Source of the DNA: Tannerella sp. oral taxon 808
Lineage (GTDB): Bacteria > Bacteroidota > Bacteroidia > Bacteroidales > Tannerellaceae
DNA length: 64,000 nucleotides
NCBI GenBank assembly: GCA_002890585.1
Contig: MIQB01000002.1
Span: 15,469 to 79,468, forward strand
Direction: 5' to 3'
The notes below the pieces were generated by a model. It worked only from the letters and a program-made list of their open reading frames with translations, was not told the origin of the DNA and searched no databases. Below, in pieces: positions 17,460 to 29,887 of this stretch; within the stretch, counting starts at the first letter, position 1; the number at the start of each line of letters is the position of its first letter. A program made the translations under genes and the position numbers.

Positions 17460-18683
17460 ATGACAATGAGATTTACCCACCCATGGCAGGCCCTCCTCAT
17501 CGGCCTCTTTGCCACCCTGACCTTCAACGCGTCCGGGCAGAACGTCCGCCTAAGCAACGCCGCCGAGATCAGTCTGCTGACCTGCTCCCCCTCCGACCAG
17601 GAGGCTTACATGCTCTACGGCCACACCGCCATCCGCGTGCGCGACATGCACCCCGCGAGCGACTCCACGCGCCCGATCGATTTCGTGTTCAACTACGGCC
17701 TCTTCGACTTCTCCAAGCCGCATTTCATCTACCGCTTCGCCCGCGGCGAGACGGACTACATGCTCGGCGGAAGCGACTTCGAGCACTTCCTCGCCGAATA
17801 CCGCGCCCGCGGAAGCCAAGTCTCCGAACAAACACTCGCCCTCGACTCCGCCGAGCGGCAACGCCTCATGGACGCCCTCCTGGAGAACGCCCGACCGGAA
17901 AACCGCACCTATCGCTACAACTTCTTCTTCGACAACTGCGCCACACGCCCAGCCGCGATGATCGAACGCGCCGTCAACGGATCCATCGCCTATGAAGAAC
18001 GACGCGAGGTGGAAACCTTTCGCGACGTAATCAACCATTGCACCCGCCACCACCCATGGCTCACCTTCGGCTGCGACCTCGTAGTGGGTGCCCCCGCCGA
18101 CAGGCCGATGCACCTGCGCGAATCATTCTTCATCCCCGAGCGGCTGCGCCAAGCCTTCGACGGAGCCTGGGTCATCACGCCCGACGGATCAAAGCACCGC
18201 CTCGTCGCCTCCACCCGCCTACTGTCAGAACAAACAGCCCCAGAAGTCGCACCCGACTTCTTCACACCACTCGTGTGCAGCCTGCTGCTCTTCATCATCG
18301 TCGCGCTGCTGACCCTCCTCGAGGTCCGACGCGAAGCCTGTTATCGTTGGCTCGACTGCTTGCTCCTCCTCCCCGCAGGCCTCGCCGGCTGTGTCCTGGC
18401 CTTCCTCGCCTTCTTCTCCGTCCACCCCGCCATGTGGCCCAACGTGACGCTCCTCTGGCTCCACCCACTCCACCTTGTCGGCCTCGTCCTCGTCGCCTCA
18501 AAACGCTGGAAACGGGCAACCTATGTATACCATTTCCTTACTTTCGCCGCGCTATTGGCCGCAGCAGTGGGCTATTTCATCATCCCACAGCACGCCAACC
18601 TAACATTCATCCCCCTGATGCTGACCCTGCTCATACGCTCAGGGAGAAACCTGACAAGAAGAAAGAAAATCCGGTTTGAATAA
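17460..18683 (+). CDS. DUF4105 (Lnb-like N-terminal periplasmic domain) membrane protein
   Basis: The 407-residue protein has a signal peptide (about 1-27). Next comes a DUF4105 domain with YMLYGHTAIRVRD, FVFNYGLFDF and a YRYNFFFDNCATRP segment, whose His, Asn and Cys resemble the catalytic set of NlpC/P60-like enzymes. Three or four membrane segments follow. The domain faces the periplasm. In Enterobacteria a related domain is fused to N-acyltransferases; the substrate here is unknown. The start at 17460 places the signal peptide correctly. The next gene starts immediately after the stop, so they are one operon. Confidence 0.82.
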   Translation: MTMRFTHPWQALLIGLFATLTFNASGQNVRLSNAAEISLLTCSPSDQEAYMLYGHTAIRVRDMHPASDSTRPIDFVFNYGLFDFSKPHFIYRFARGETDYMLGGSDFEHFLAEYRARGSQVSEQTLALDSAERQRLMDALLENARPENRTYRYNFFFDNCATRPAAMIERAVNGSIAYEERREVETFRDVINHCTRHHPWLTFGCDLVVGAPADRPMHLRESFFIPERLRQAFDGAWVITPDGSKHRLVASTRLLSEQTAPEVAPDFFTPLVCSLLLFIIVALLTLLEVRREACYRWLDCLLLLPAGLAGCVLAFLAFFSVHPAMWPNVTLLWLHPLHLVGLVLVASKRWKRATYVYHFLTFAALLAAAVGYFIIPQHANLTFIPLMLTLLIRSGRNLTRRKKIRFE

Positions 18684-20267
18684 ATGAGGAAAATCCTATC
18701 ATCCCTGCTCACCCTACTGGCCGTCACACAGATCCAGGCACAACAACAACGCGCACCCAAGCTGGTGATCTTCATCACCGTAGACCAGCTGCGGGGAGAT
18801 TACATCGAATACTTCCGACACACCTTCGGCGAACGCGGCTTCAACCGCCTTATGGCAGAGGGCGCCGTCTGCCACAATGTCCGCTTCGGTTTCACCAACC
18901 TCAACCAAGCCTCCGCCCTCGCCACCCTCTTCACCGGCACCTACCCCTCGACACACGGCATCACCGGACTCAAAACCTACAGTTTCGAGACAGCCAAAGA
19001 AACCTCCCAACTCTACGACCCTGACTACCTCGGCAACTTCACCCGCGATCACTACTCCCCCAAACGCCTCCAAGCCGCCACCATCGGCGACGAACTAAAG
19101 ATCCTCTCCGGCGGACGCAGCGAGGTCTATGCCATCGCCCCCGACGCCGAGGCCGCCATCCTCTCCGCCGGACACGCCGCCAACGGCGCCTTCTGGATCG
19201 ACAACTACAACGGACGCTGGGCCACCACAACCTATTATAAAGGAGTACCCTGGTACGTCGAGAAGTACAACAACAGCAACGAATCACTGCCCGCCCGACT
19301 CGGCACACGCGTCTGGCAGCCAGCCCTCCCAGCCGACAAGTACGACGCCCTGCCCTGCCTCTCCGGAACGACAGCCTTCCAGTACACCTTCAAGGCCAAC
19401 ACCGCCGGCTGCTACCCCGACCTCAAAACCTCACCCTTCGGCAACGAAGAAGTTAACTGCCTCTTCCTACACTTCTTAGAATACGGAGCCCTCGGCACAC
19501 GCCCCACACCCGACTTCGTAGCCCTCACCTTCTACGCCGGCAACTACCGCGGCATCCGCTACTCCGGCAACACGCGCGAAATCCAAGACCTCTATCACCG
19601 CTTAGACAAAGAGTTAGAACGCCTCATCGACGCCGTCGAGAAGAAAGTCGGGCTGTCGAACGTGCTCTTCGTGCTCACCGGCACCGGCAGCTTCGAAAGC
19701 GAAGAAATCCGCCCCGACGACGCACGGTCGGCCGGAGGCGAGTTCAACACCAAACGCTGCCTGACCCTGCTCAACATGTACCTCATGGCCATCTACGGCC
19801 AGAAAAGTTGGGTCACGGGGTATTATGACAACCAGATCTACCTCAACCACAAAGCCATCGAAGAAGCCAAGATCGACTTGGCCGAAATACAAGCGCGCGC
19901 CGCCACCTTCCTCCAGGAGTTCAGCGGCGTAGACCGCGTCACGACCGACATGGCGCTGCGCTCAGGCATGTGGAATGAGGACATGGCCGACCTCAGTCGC
20001 GGCACATACCGCACAGGGCGGGGCGACCTGCTGCTGGCGCTCAACCCAGGATGGGTCGTAGTGCATGACGATAACGCAAAAGACAACCCCAAAGTGATCC
20101 GCAACCAGGCCGTGCCCACACCGGTCATCTTCTTCGGCAGCGGCATCAAGCCGCAACACATCTACCGCGAAGTCAAAGCCGTCGAGATCGCCCCGACTGT
20201 CACGCACATCATGCGCATCCGATCGCCCAACGCGTGCAAAGAATATCCGCTGCCTGAGATCAGGTAA
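18684..20267 (+). CDS. Exported alkaline-phosphatase-superfamily protein lacking most metal ligands
   Basis: This 527-residue protein has a signal peptide ending AVTQIQAQ. The fold is recognisable from VDQLRGDYIEYFRHTFGERG, ASALATLFTGTYPSTHGI and TIGDELK. The first Asp and a Thr at the nucleophile position (FTN) remain. The usual Asp-His metal motif (normally like TADHG) reads TGTGS, the usual Asp/His pair of the next loop reads AGNYRG, and the C-terminal His loop is absent. I infer a binding or structural role, or altered chemistry, rather than ordinary phosphatase activity. It abuts the DUF4105 gene. Confidence 0.78.
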   Translation: MRKILSSLLTLLAVTQIQAQQQRAPKLVIFITVDQLRGDYIEYFRHTFGERGFNRLMAEGAVCHNVRFGFTNLNQASALATLFTGTYPSTHGITGLKTYSFETAKETSQLYDPDYLGNFTRDHYSPKRLQAATIGDELKILSGGRSEVYAIAPDAEAAILSAGHAANGAFWIDNYNGRWATTTYYKGVPWYVEKYNNSNESLPARLGTRVWQPALPADKYDALPCLSGTTAFQYTFKANTAGCYPDLKTSPFGNEEVNCLFLHFLEYGALGTRPTPDFVALTFYAGNYRGIRYSGNTREIQDLYHRLDKELERLIDAVEKKVGLSNVLFVLTGTGSFESEEIRPDDARSAGGEFNTKRCLTLLNMYLMAIYGQKSWVTGYYDNQIYLNHKAIEEAKIDLAEIQARAATFLQEFSGVDRVTTDMALRSGMWNEDMADLSRGTYRTGRGDLLLALNPGWVVVHDDNAKDNPKVIRNQAVPTPVIFFGSGIKPQHIYREVKAVEIAPTVTHIMRIRSPNACKEYPLPEIR

Positions 20268-20389
20268 ACGGATACCCCAACAGCTAAACACAAATCGTCC
20301 CACCGCGGACGGATGGCACCCTTTTTGCCATATCCCCCTCACCTCATCCCCCCTATACATTTATATAATAGACAACACATCAAACACTC

Positions 20390-23809
<3,420 letters not shown>

Positions 23810-23829
23810 TCGGTAAACCGGAAAACGAA

Positions 23830-23870
23830 AAATGCCGGGTACACGCTGCGAGAGGCGTGTATCCGGCATA
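23830..23870. repeat. Dispersed hairpin repeat after secA
   Basis: ATGCCGGGTACACG and CGTGTATCCGGCAT form an imperfect 14-bp stem around a short loop. Related copies lie at 7937, 29838 and 63756. It may also end secA transcription, although the T tract is poor. Confidence 0.75.
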
Positions 23871-23892
23871 ATTATTCATCTCCACCCACCAC

Positions 23893-24216
23893 ATGTTTGA
23901 AGACTGGCAAACCCACCGTCCTGAGGAGATCTCCAAGGCACTGCTTTGGGAGTACGACACCGACGCGCCCGAGTGGGACTGGGAGTACATGAAGCCCACC
24001 GTCGTGGAGCGCGTCATCGAGCGGGGCAACGTGAGCGACTACTACGCGCTGCTGCAACGCTACGGCGGCTTCGAGCCCCTGCGCGAGGTGGTGCGCCGCC
24101 TGCCTCGCCTCTCGGCGATGGACATGAACTGGGTCTGTCAATTGTTTCATCTCAAGAAAGAAGAACTGGCATGCTACACACGGAATCAATCGAGAGCGGA
24201 ACGCTTGAGGCGCTGA
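23893..24216 (+). CDS. DUF6922-like protein, partner of AbiEii-type gene
   Basis: The 107-residue protein has the pattern ALLWEYDTDAPEWDWEYMKP followed by VVERVIERG and an EPLREVVRR segment. Small proteins like this commonly precede AbiEii-type nucleotidyltransferases in Bacteroidetes. It overlaps the next gene by 46 bases in another frame, which indicates coupling. It may serve as the antitoxin-like partner, as an inference from arrangement. Confidence 0.72.
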   Translation: MFEDWQTHRPEEISKALLWEYDTDAPEWDWEYMKPTVVERVIERGNVSDYYALLQRYGGFEPLREVVRRLPRLSAMDMNWVCQLFHLKKEELACYTRNQSRAERLRR

Positions 24217-24821
24217 GGTGGCTGATGTGCGACGAGGCGCTGCGAGACTTCTCACTCGTCGGCGGCACGGCGCTGGCGCTCTACATGGGTCATCGCAGGA
24301 GCATCGACCTCGGCCTCTTCACCCTCCGCCCCTTCGACGCCCCACAGCTGCGCGCCTATTTGGCCGACAAGTACGGCCTGTCGAATGCATTCGTCCGCGA
24401 AAGCACCGTGAAGGGGACGGTCGGCAGAATCAAGATCGATTGTATCACCTACACCTATCCACTCCTCGAGCCTGTCCACGAAGCGGACGGCCTCCGGCTT
24501 TGCAGCCTCCGCGACATCGCGGCCATGAAGCTCTCTGCCATCGCTGACTCGGGCACGCGCCTCAAAGACTTCGTCGACGTGGCCTGCCTCTCCACCCGCC
24601 TCTCCCTCGGCGACATGCTCCGCGCCTACGATGCGAAGTACCGCGGCATGAACCCCATCTCTCCACTGAAGGCCCTGACTTATTACGACGACATCCGCGA
24701 GCGGGAGCCGATCCTTACCCTGCGGGGCAGCTACGACTGGGCGCTCATCGACGCTCGCCTCCGAAGCATGCTTGACAACATGGAGCGGATCTATGAGGCG
24801 TATCCGTTTGCCTTCGATTGA
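24171..24821 (+). CDS. AbiEii-type nucleotidyltransferase family protein
   Basis: This 216-residue protein has the nucleotidyltransferase signature GGTALALYMGHRRSIDLGLF (31-50), then a PFDAPQLRAYL segment and a conserved RDIAAMKLSAI helix. In most relatives the active site reads SIDLDLF; here the second Asp is replaced by Gly (residue 48), so catalysis may be lost. The family includes type IV toxins of abortive infection (AbiE). The start ATG at 24171 lies inside the upstream gene; a longer frame upstream has no family similarity. Confidence 0.8.
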   Translation: MLHTESIESGTLEALRWLMCDEALRDFSLVGGTALALYMGHRRSIDLGLFTLRPFDAPQLRAYLADKYGLSNAFVRESTVKGTVGRIKIDCITYTYPLLEPVHEADGLRLCSLRDIAAMKLSAIADSGTRLKDFVDVACLSTRLSLGDMLRAYDAKYRGMNPISPLKALTYYDDIREREPILTLRGSYDWALIDARLRSMLDNMERIYEAYPFAFD

Positions 24822-24924
24822 TTCTTAATGATTACCCGGGGAGGGAGGGGGGCTTTAGATGGGCGACGGATTGTTGACATGGTAGGGGGGTGCCTGCGCC
24901 CTTACATCGCATGTGCGCAGCTCA

Positions 24925-25216
24925 AATCGGAGGTGGGTTTTGCTTCAAACCATTGGTTTAGCTCAAATCGGGGGTGGGTTTCGCTCCAAACCATTGGTTT
25001 GACCCAAATCGGGGGTGGGTTTCGCTCCAAACCATTGGTTTGACCCAAATCGGAGGTCGGTTTCGCTCCAAACCATTGGTTTAGCCCAAATCGGAGGTCG
25101 GTTTCGCTCCAAACCATTGGTTTAGCCCAAATCGGAGGTCGGTTTGGCTTCAAACCATTGGTTTGGCCCAAATCGGAGGTCGGTTTCGCTCCAAACCATT
25201 GGTTTGACCCAAACTT
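24925..25216. repeat. Tandem array of 7 units, 41-bp period, palindrome CAAACCATTGGTTTG
   Basis: CATTGG recurs at 24951, 24992, 25033, 25074, 25115, 25156 and 25197. Each palindrome has 7-base arms and a one-base centre, followed by a linker containing AAATCGGAGGTCGGTTT. The same family forms a second array at 46370-46560. Confidence 0.95.
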
Positions 25217-25221
25217 CGCTG

Positions 25222-25262
25222 CCTCCGCGAGGGCGTATGCAATACGCCCCTACATGTACCCG
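25222..25262. repeat. REP-like palindrome
   Basis: GGGCGTATGCAATACGCCC followed by CTACATGTACCCGG is the same element that surrounds the RAYT gene at 49.6-50.4 kb. Confidence 0.7.
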
Positions 25263-25294
25263 GCCTAATTCACCGGCGTCCGCAGAAGCCTCAC

Positions 25295-25326
25295 TTTGGA
25301 CTGCGTAAACCGCCGACTTACCTTTG
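25295..25326 (+). promoter_or_regulatory. Promoter of argS
   Basis: TTTG (25295-25298), 20 bases, then TACCTTTG (25319-25326): a full Bacteroidetes promoter. The start codon is about 90 bases downstream. Confidence 0.7.
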
Positions 25327-25417
25327 CCCCCGTCAAAAAAAGGAGCAGCAGACCGCGTGATGCACGGCTACTTCTCACTCCTTCTAACTACTCCTAACTA
25401 CATTATACTACACAAAA

Positions 25418-27211
25418 ATGATGATCGAACAACAACTCTCGGCCGCCGTACGGGCTGCCATCGAGGCGCTCTACAACCACACCGCTGCGCCCGAACAAAC
25501 CGCGCTGCAAAAGACGAAGAAGGAGTTTGAGGGCCACCTCACCCTCGTCGTCTTCCCCTTCCTGCGCATATCCCGGAAGTCGCCCGAAGAGACGGCCCGC
25601 GAGATCGGCCACTACCTCCGCGAGCACGAGCCCGCCGTGGCCGACTTCAACGTGATCAAAGGCTTCCTCAACCTCACCATCGCCGGCAGCCGCTGGGTGG
25701 AAGCACTCGGCGCCATCCATGCCGACGACACGTTTGGCACCCGGCCCATCACTGCCGAGTCGCCGCTCGTCATGGTCGAATACTCGTCGCCGAACACCAA
25801 CAAGCCGCTCCACCTCGGCCACGTGCGTAACAACCTGCTCGGCTATAGCCTCTCCCGCATCCTCGAGGCCAACGGCAACCGGGTGGTCAAGACGAACATC
25901 GTCAACGATCGCGGCATCCACATCTGCAAGTCCATGCTCGCGTGGAAGAAGTGGGGCGAGGGCGCCACGCCGGAGTCGACGGGCAAGAAGGGCGACCACC
26001 TTGTGGGCGACTTCTACGTGCTCTTCGACAAGCATTACCGCGAGGAGCTGCGCACGCTCGAGGCCACGGGACTGACCCGCGAGGAGGCCGAAGCCCAGTC
26101 GCCACTCATGGCCGAGGCGCGCGAGATGCTGCGCCGTTGGGAGGCCGGCGACGAAGAGGTGCGCGCCCTTTGGGCCACGATGAACAGCTGGGTTTACGCC
26201 GGCTTCGATGAGACGTATCGCCGCATGGGCGTCAGCTTCGACAAGATCTATTACGAGTCGCAGACCTACCTCGAGGGGCGCGACAAAGTGCTCGAGGGCC
26301 TCTCGCGCGGCCTCTTCTACCGTCGCCCCGACGGCTCCGTCTGGGCCGACCTCACCGCCGACGGCCTCGACGAGAAACTCCTCTTGCGCGCCGATGGCAC
26401 CTCAGTCTACATGACGCAAGACATCGGCACCGCCAAGCTCCGCTACGACGATTACCCCATCGACCGCATGATCTACGTCGTCGGCAACGAGCAGAACTAC
26501 CACTTCCAAGTCCTCTCCCTGCTGCTCGACAAGCTCGGGTTCGCCTTCGGCCGCGGGCTGATCCACTTCTCCTACGGCATGGTGGAGCTGCCCGAGGGCA
26601 AGATGAAGAGCCGCGAGGGCACCGTCGTCGATGCGGACGACCTGATGGACGAGATGACGGCCACAGCGCACGACATCTCCAACGAGCTGGGCAAGCTCGA
26701 CAGCCTCAGCCGCGAGGAGGCGGACGATATTATTCGCATCATCGGCCTCGGCTCGTTGAAATACTTCATCCTGAAGGTTGACCCACGGAAGAACATGCTG
26801 TTCAACCCCAAGGAGTCGATCGACTTCAACGGTAACACTGGCTCGTTCATTCAGTACACCTACGCGCGCATCCGTTCCGTCTTGCGTAAGGCCGCCGAGC
26901 AAGGGCTCGCCCTCCCCGCCACGCTGCCCACGGATACGCCGATCAACGCCAAAGAGCAAGCCTTGGTGCAGTCGCTGGCCGACTTCCCCGACGTGGTGCG
27001 TGAGGCTGGCGAGACGTACAGCCCGGCGTGCATCGCCAACTACACGTACGATTTAGTACGGGAGTTCAATCAGTTCTATCACGATTACTCGATCCTCGGC
27101 GAGGCCGACGAACGCGTCCGGACGTTGCGCCTGACGCTGTCGGCCGAGACGGCGAAAGTGATCCTCACCGCCATGTCGCTCCTCGGCATCGAAATGCCAG
27201 AGCGGATGTGA
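25418..27211 (+). CDS. argS: Arginyl-tRNA synthetase
   Basis: This class I synthetase charges tRNA-Arg. The 597-residue protein has the HIGH-type motif as PLHLGHVRNN and a KMSKS-equivalent GKMKSREGTVV, which is usual for ArgS. The N-terminal Add1 domain precedes them and an all-helical anticodon-binding domain ends the protein (FNQFYHDYSIL). Two ATG codons lie at 25418 and 25421 and either may be used. REP-like sequence follows the stop. Confidence 0.97.
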   Translation: MMIEQQLSAAVRAAIEALYNHTAAPEQTALQKTKKEFEGHLTLVVFPFLRISRKSPEETAREIGHYLREHEPAVADFNVIKGFLNLTIAGSRWVEALGAIHADDTFGTRPITAESPLVMVEYSSPNTNKPLHLGHVRNNLLGYSLSRILEANGNRVVKTNIVNDRGIHICKSMLAWKKWGEGATPESTGKKGDHLVGDFYVLFDKHYREELRTLEATGLTREEAEAQSPLMAEAREMLRRWEAGDEEVRALWATMNSWVYAGFDETYRRMGVSFDKIYYESQTYLEGRDKVLEGLSRGLFYRRPDGSVWADLTADGLDEKLLLRADGTSVYMTQDIGTAKLRYDDYPIDRMIYVVGNEQNYHFQVLSLLLDKLGFAFGRGLIHFSYGMVELPEGKMKSREGTVVDADDLMDEMTATAHDISNELGKLDSLSREEADDIIRIIGLGSLKYFILKVDPRKNMLFNPKESIDFNGNTGSFIQYTYARIRSVLRKAAEQGLALPATLPTDTPINAKEQALVQSLADFPDVVREAGETYSPACIANYTYDLVREFNQFYHDYSILGEADERVRTLRLTLSAETAKVILTAMSLLGIEMPERM

Positions 27212-27233
27212 TCGGTGAAGCGATCGTTTATCC

Positions 27234-27259
27234 GTAGGGGGATAATGATTCGCCCCTAC
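27234..27259. repeat. Degenerate REP-like palindrome after argS
   Basis: GTAGGGG and CGCCCCTAC form outer arms as in the REP units at 49.6 kb, but the GCGTATGCGATACGC core is degraded. Confidence 0.45.
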
Positions 27260-27313
27260 ATCATGTATCACAATCGGGCACACCTCAATGCGCCTCTATA
27301 ATCCAAACCGATC

Positions 27314-27622
27314 ATGGGAATGTTTTCTTTCTACAACGTGCGCAAGCCACGCCAATTCGAGCACAAGCCCATCTACTGGGATCCCCGCAAGGAGAAACTC
27401 GAGAAGCGCATCCACAAAGTCAAGATGGAGATGGGCGTGGAAGAGGGCGATTACGAGCAATACAAGGAGGCCATCCGCGGCAGCTTCGTGGAGGGCACGC
27501 ACCACCTGAAGAAGAGCCGCGAAAAAGGCGACGACGCCCGCGATCGGCTCTATCGCAACATGCGGCTCCTCCTGCTCCTTGCCATCCTAGCCGCCATCTA
27601 CTGGTTCCTCTATCTCAGATGA
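27314..27622 (+). CDS. Small conserved membrane protein upstream of mutL
   Basis: The 102-residue protein has a charged N-terminal region (KPIYWDPRKEKLEKRIHKVK), a central acidic stretch and a single C-terminal membrane segment (about 82-101, RLLLLLAILAAIYWFLYL). I recall similar proteins beside mutL in other Bacteroidales but know of no function. It is probably tail-anchored in the inner membrane with the charged part in the cytoplasm. Confidence 0.75.
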   Translation: MGMFSFYNVRKPRQFEHKPIYWDPRKEKLEKRIHKVKMEMGVEEGDYEQYKEAIRGSFVEGTHHLKKSREKGDDARDRLYRNMRLLLLLAILAAIYWFLYLR

Positions 27623-27731
27623 ATCGTGTGGGCGGACACATAGGTCCTTCCCTACATCTAACTACCGTGGCCAAAGGCCACATAACTACCGGGCGCACCT
27701 TGTGCGCCCTTACTACCTCTAACTACTTGGA

Positions 27732-29534
27732 ATGAGCGACATCATTCATTTACTCCCCGACCACATCGCCAACCAGATAGCCGCTGGCGAGGTGATTCAG
27801 CGCCCGGCCTCCGTGGTGAAGGAGCTGATGGAAAACGCCGTAGACGCCGGCGCCATGCACATCACCGTCCACATCAAGGAGGCCGGGCGCGCACTGATCC
27901 AAGTGATCGACGACGGCAAGGGCATGTCAGAAACCGACGCCCGCATGGCCTTCGAGCGACACGCCACCTCGAAGATCGCCGCAGCCGAAGACCTCTTCTC
28001 GCTCCGCACGATGGGTTTTCGCGGCGAAGCACTGCCCTCCATCGCCGCCGTGGCACAAGTGGAGCTCCGTACACGCGCTCGCGGCACCGAGTTAGGCACA
28101 CGCCTCACGATCGAAGGCTCCGAGCTGATCGACATCGCCCCCGACGCCTGCCCCGAGGGCGCCATCTTCTCCGTCAAGAACCTCTTCTTCAACATCCCCG
28201 CCCGGCGGAAGTTCCTCAAGTCGAACGAGACGGAGTTTCGCAACATCATGACCGAGTTCGAGCGCGTCGTCTTAGCCAACCCCGCCCTCACCTTCCGCCT
28301 CATGCACAACGACACCGAGGTGATGAACCTGCCCGCCGCCCCCACTCGCCGCCGCATCGTGGACGTCTTCGGTAAGCACTTCAACCAGCGCCTGCTGCCT
28401 GTGGAGACGACGACGTCGCTCGTCAAGATCGAGGGCTTCATCGGGCGCATCGACACGGTCCGGCGCCGCGGCTATCGCAACTACTTCTTCGTCAACGGCC
28501 GCTACATGCGCCACCCCTATTTCCATAAGGCTGTCACGCAGGCTTACGAGCGCCTGACACCGCCCGGCGAGCTGCCCGACTACTTCATCTACCTCACCCT
28601 CGACCCCGCCGGCATCGACGTGAATATCCACCCGACCAAGACCGAGATCAAGTTTGAGAACGAGCAACCCATCTGGCAGATCCTCGCCTCGGCCGTCCGC
28701 GAGGCGCTCGGCAAGTTCAACGCCGTGCCCAGCATCGACTTCGACACCGAGGGCGCCCTCGACATCCCCATCTACAACCCCGCGGCCGACCACACCGCCG
28801 TGAGGCAACCCGCCGTGGAGGTCAACCCGCATTACAACCCCTTCCGCTCCGCACCTGCGCCCCTCGCCCCGGATCGCAACTGGGAAAAGCTCTACCAAGA
28901 CTTCACGAACGAGAGCCCCTCCCCCACGCCCGACGCGCCTGCCGCCCCGCTCTTCCCTGAACCGACCACGGCGACCTCCGCGTGCTTCCAATACAAGAAC
29001 CGCTACATCCTCACCGCCCTCAAGTCCGGCTTGGCCATGATCGACCAGCACCGCGCGCACGTGCGCATCCTTTACGACCGCTACGTACGCAACGTACGGG
29101 AGCATACGGCTGTGTCGCAAAAGCTGCTCTTTCCCGAGCTGGTGGAGCTCACCCCCACCGAGGCCGCGCTGCTGCCCTCGCTCCTTGACGGCCTGCACCG
29201 CCTCGGCTTCGAGCTGAGTCCGATGGGGGGCAATAGCTACTCCGTGACGGCTGTCCCCTCAGGCCTCCGCGATGTGAAAGCGTCGGAACTGCTGAAGGAG
29301 CTCGTAGACGGTACCGCGGATACGCCAGATGCCGTGGGCGACGAGATGGCCGAAGCCTTGGCGCTCTCTTTGGCCCGCTCGGCAGCCATTCGTCCGGGTC
29401 GATCGCTCACGACGGAGGAGATGGAGGAGATGGTCGCCACGCTCTTCTCCACGGAGTCGAACCGCATCACGCCGGATGGCAAGCCGGTGCTGATCATCCT
29501 TACCGACGACGAATTGGCAACGCGCTTCCGGTAG
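27732..29534 (+). CDS. mutL: DNA mismatch repair protein MutL
   Basis: The 600-residue protein begins with the GHKL ATPase signatures IAAGEVIQRPASVVKELMENAVDAG (across residues ~15-40), DDGKGM and RGEALPSI. The linker is Pro-rich. The C-terminal dimerisation domain has DQHRAHVRILYD (438-449) where endonuclease-type MutL has DQHAxxExxxxE. Both Glu positions differ, so nicking activity is doubtful. Mismatch repair in the cytoplasm with MutS is the family role. Confidence 0.95.
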   Translation: MSDIIHLLPDHIANQIAAGEVIQRPASVVKELMENAVDAGAMHITVHIKEAGRALIQVIDDGKGMSETDARMAFERHATSKIAAAEDLFSLRTMGFRGEALPSIAAVAQVELRTRARGTELGTRLTIEGSELIDIAPDACPEGAIFSVKNLFFNIPARRKFLKSNETEFRNIMTEFERVVLANPALTFRLMHNDTEVMNLPAAPTRRRIVDVFGKHFNQRLLPVETTTSLVKIEGFIGRIDTVRRRGYRNYFFVNGRYMRHPYFHKAVTQAYERLTPPGELPDYFIYLTLDPAGIDVNIHPTKTEIKFENEQPIWQILASAVREALGKFNAVPSIDFDTEGALDIPIYNPAADHTAVRQPAVEVNPHYNPFRSAPAPLAPDRNWEKLYQDFTNESPSPTPDAPAAPLFPEPTTATSACFQYKNRYILTALKSGLAMIDQHRAHVRILYDRYVRNVREHTAVSQKLLFPELVELTPTEAALLPSLLDGLHRLGFELSPMGGNSYSVTAVPSGLRDVKASELLKELVDGTADTPDAVGDEMAEALALSLARSAAIRPGRSLTTEEMEEMVATLFSTESNRITPDGKPVLIILTDDELATRFR

Positions 29535-29549
29535 GAGGAAGGCCGTCAA

Positions 29550-29832
29550 AATTCATTTTGGGGCAAAACCCGGTGGGTTTCGGGCTTCGAAATTCATTTT
29601 GGAACAAAACCCGGTGGGTTTCGGGCTTCGAAATTCATTTTGAGGCAAAACCCGGCGGGTTTCGGGCTTCAAAAATCATTTTGGGGCAAAACCCGGTGGG
29701 TTTCGGGCTTCGAAATTCATTTTGGAACAAAACCCGGTGGGTTTCGGGCTTCGAAATTCATTTTGGAGCAAAACCCGGCGGGTTTCGGGCTTCGAAAATC
29801 ATTTTGGGGCAAAACCCAGCGGGTTTCGGCCG
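29550..29832. repeat. Tandem array of 7 units, 41-bp period, palindrome AAACCCGGTGGGTTT
   Basis: The centre GGT or GGC followed by GGG recurs at 29572, 29613, 29654, 29695, 29736, 29777 and 29818. The linker carries CGGGCTTCGAAATTCATTTT. It lies between the convergent mutL and hemW genes. Confidence 0.95.
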
Positions 29833-29837
29833 GCAAT

Positions 29838-29876
29838 CACATGCCCGAGATGTGTGTATCCGGCATGCTTAGCTTT
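29838..29876. repeat. Hairpin repeat downstream of hemW
   Basis: A variant of the 23830 hairpin: ACATGCCCGAGATGTGTGTATCCGGCAT-type sequence with partly degraded arms. Confidence 0.55.
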
Positions 29877-29887
29877 TCGATTTTCGT

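Noticed and set aside
24925..25216. CRISPR array
   Set aside because: The linkers are as conserved as the palindromes, the spacing is an exact 41 bp, and no cas gene is in the window. The same holds for the other arrays.
29550..29832. Small proteins encoded across the array after mutL
   Set aside because: Several short frames repeat the same peptide in register with the 41-bp unit and shift between frames, showing no selection for coding.
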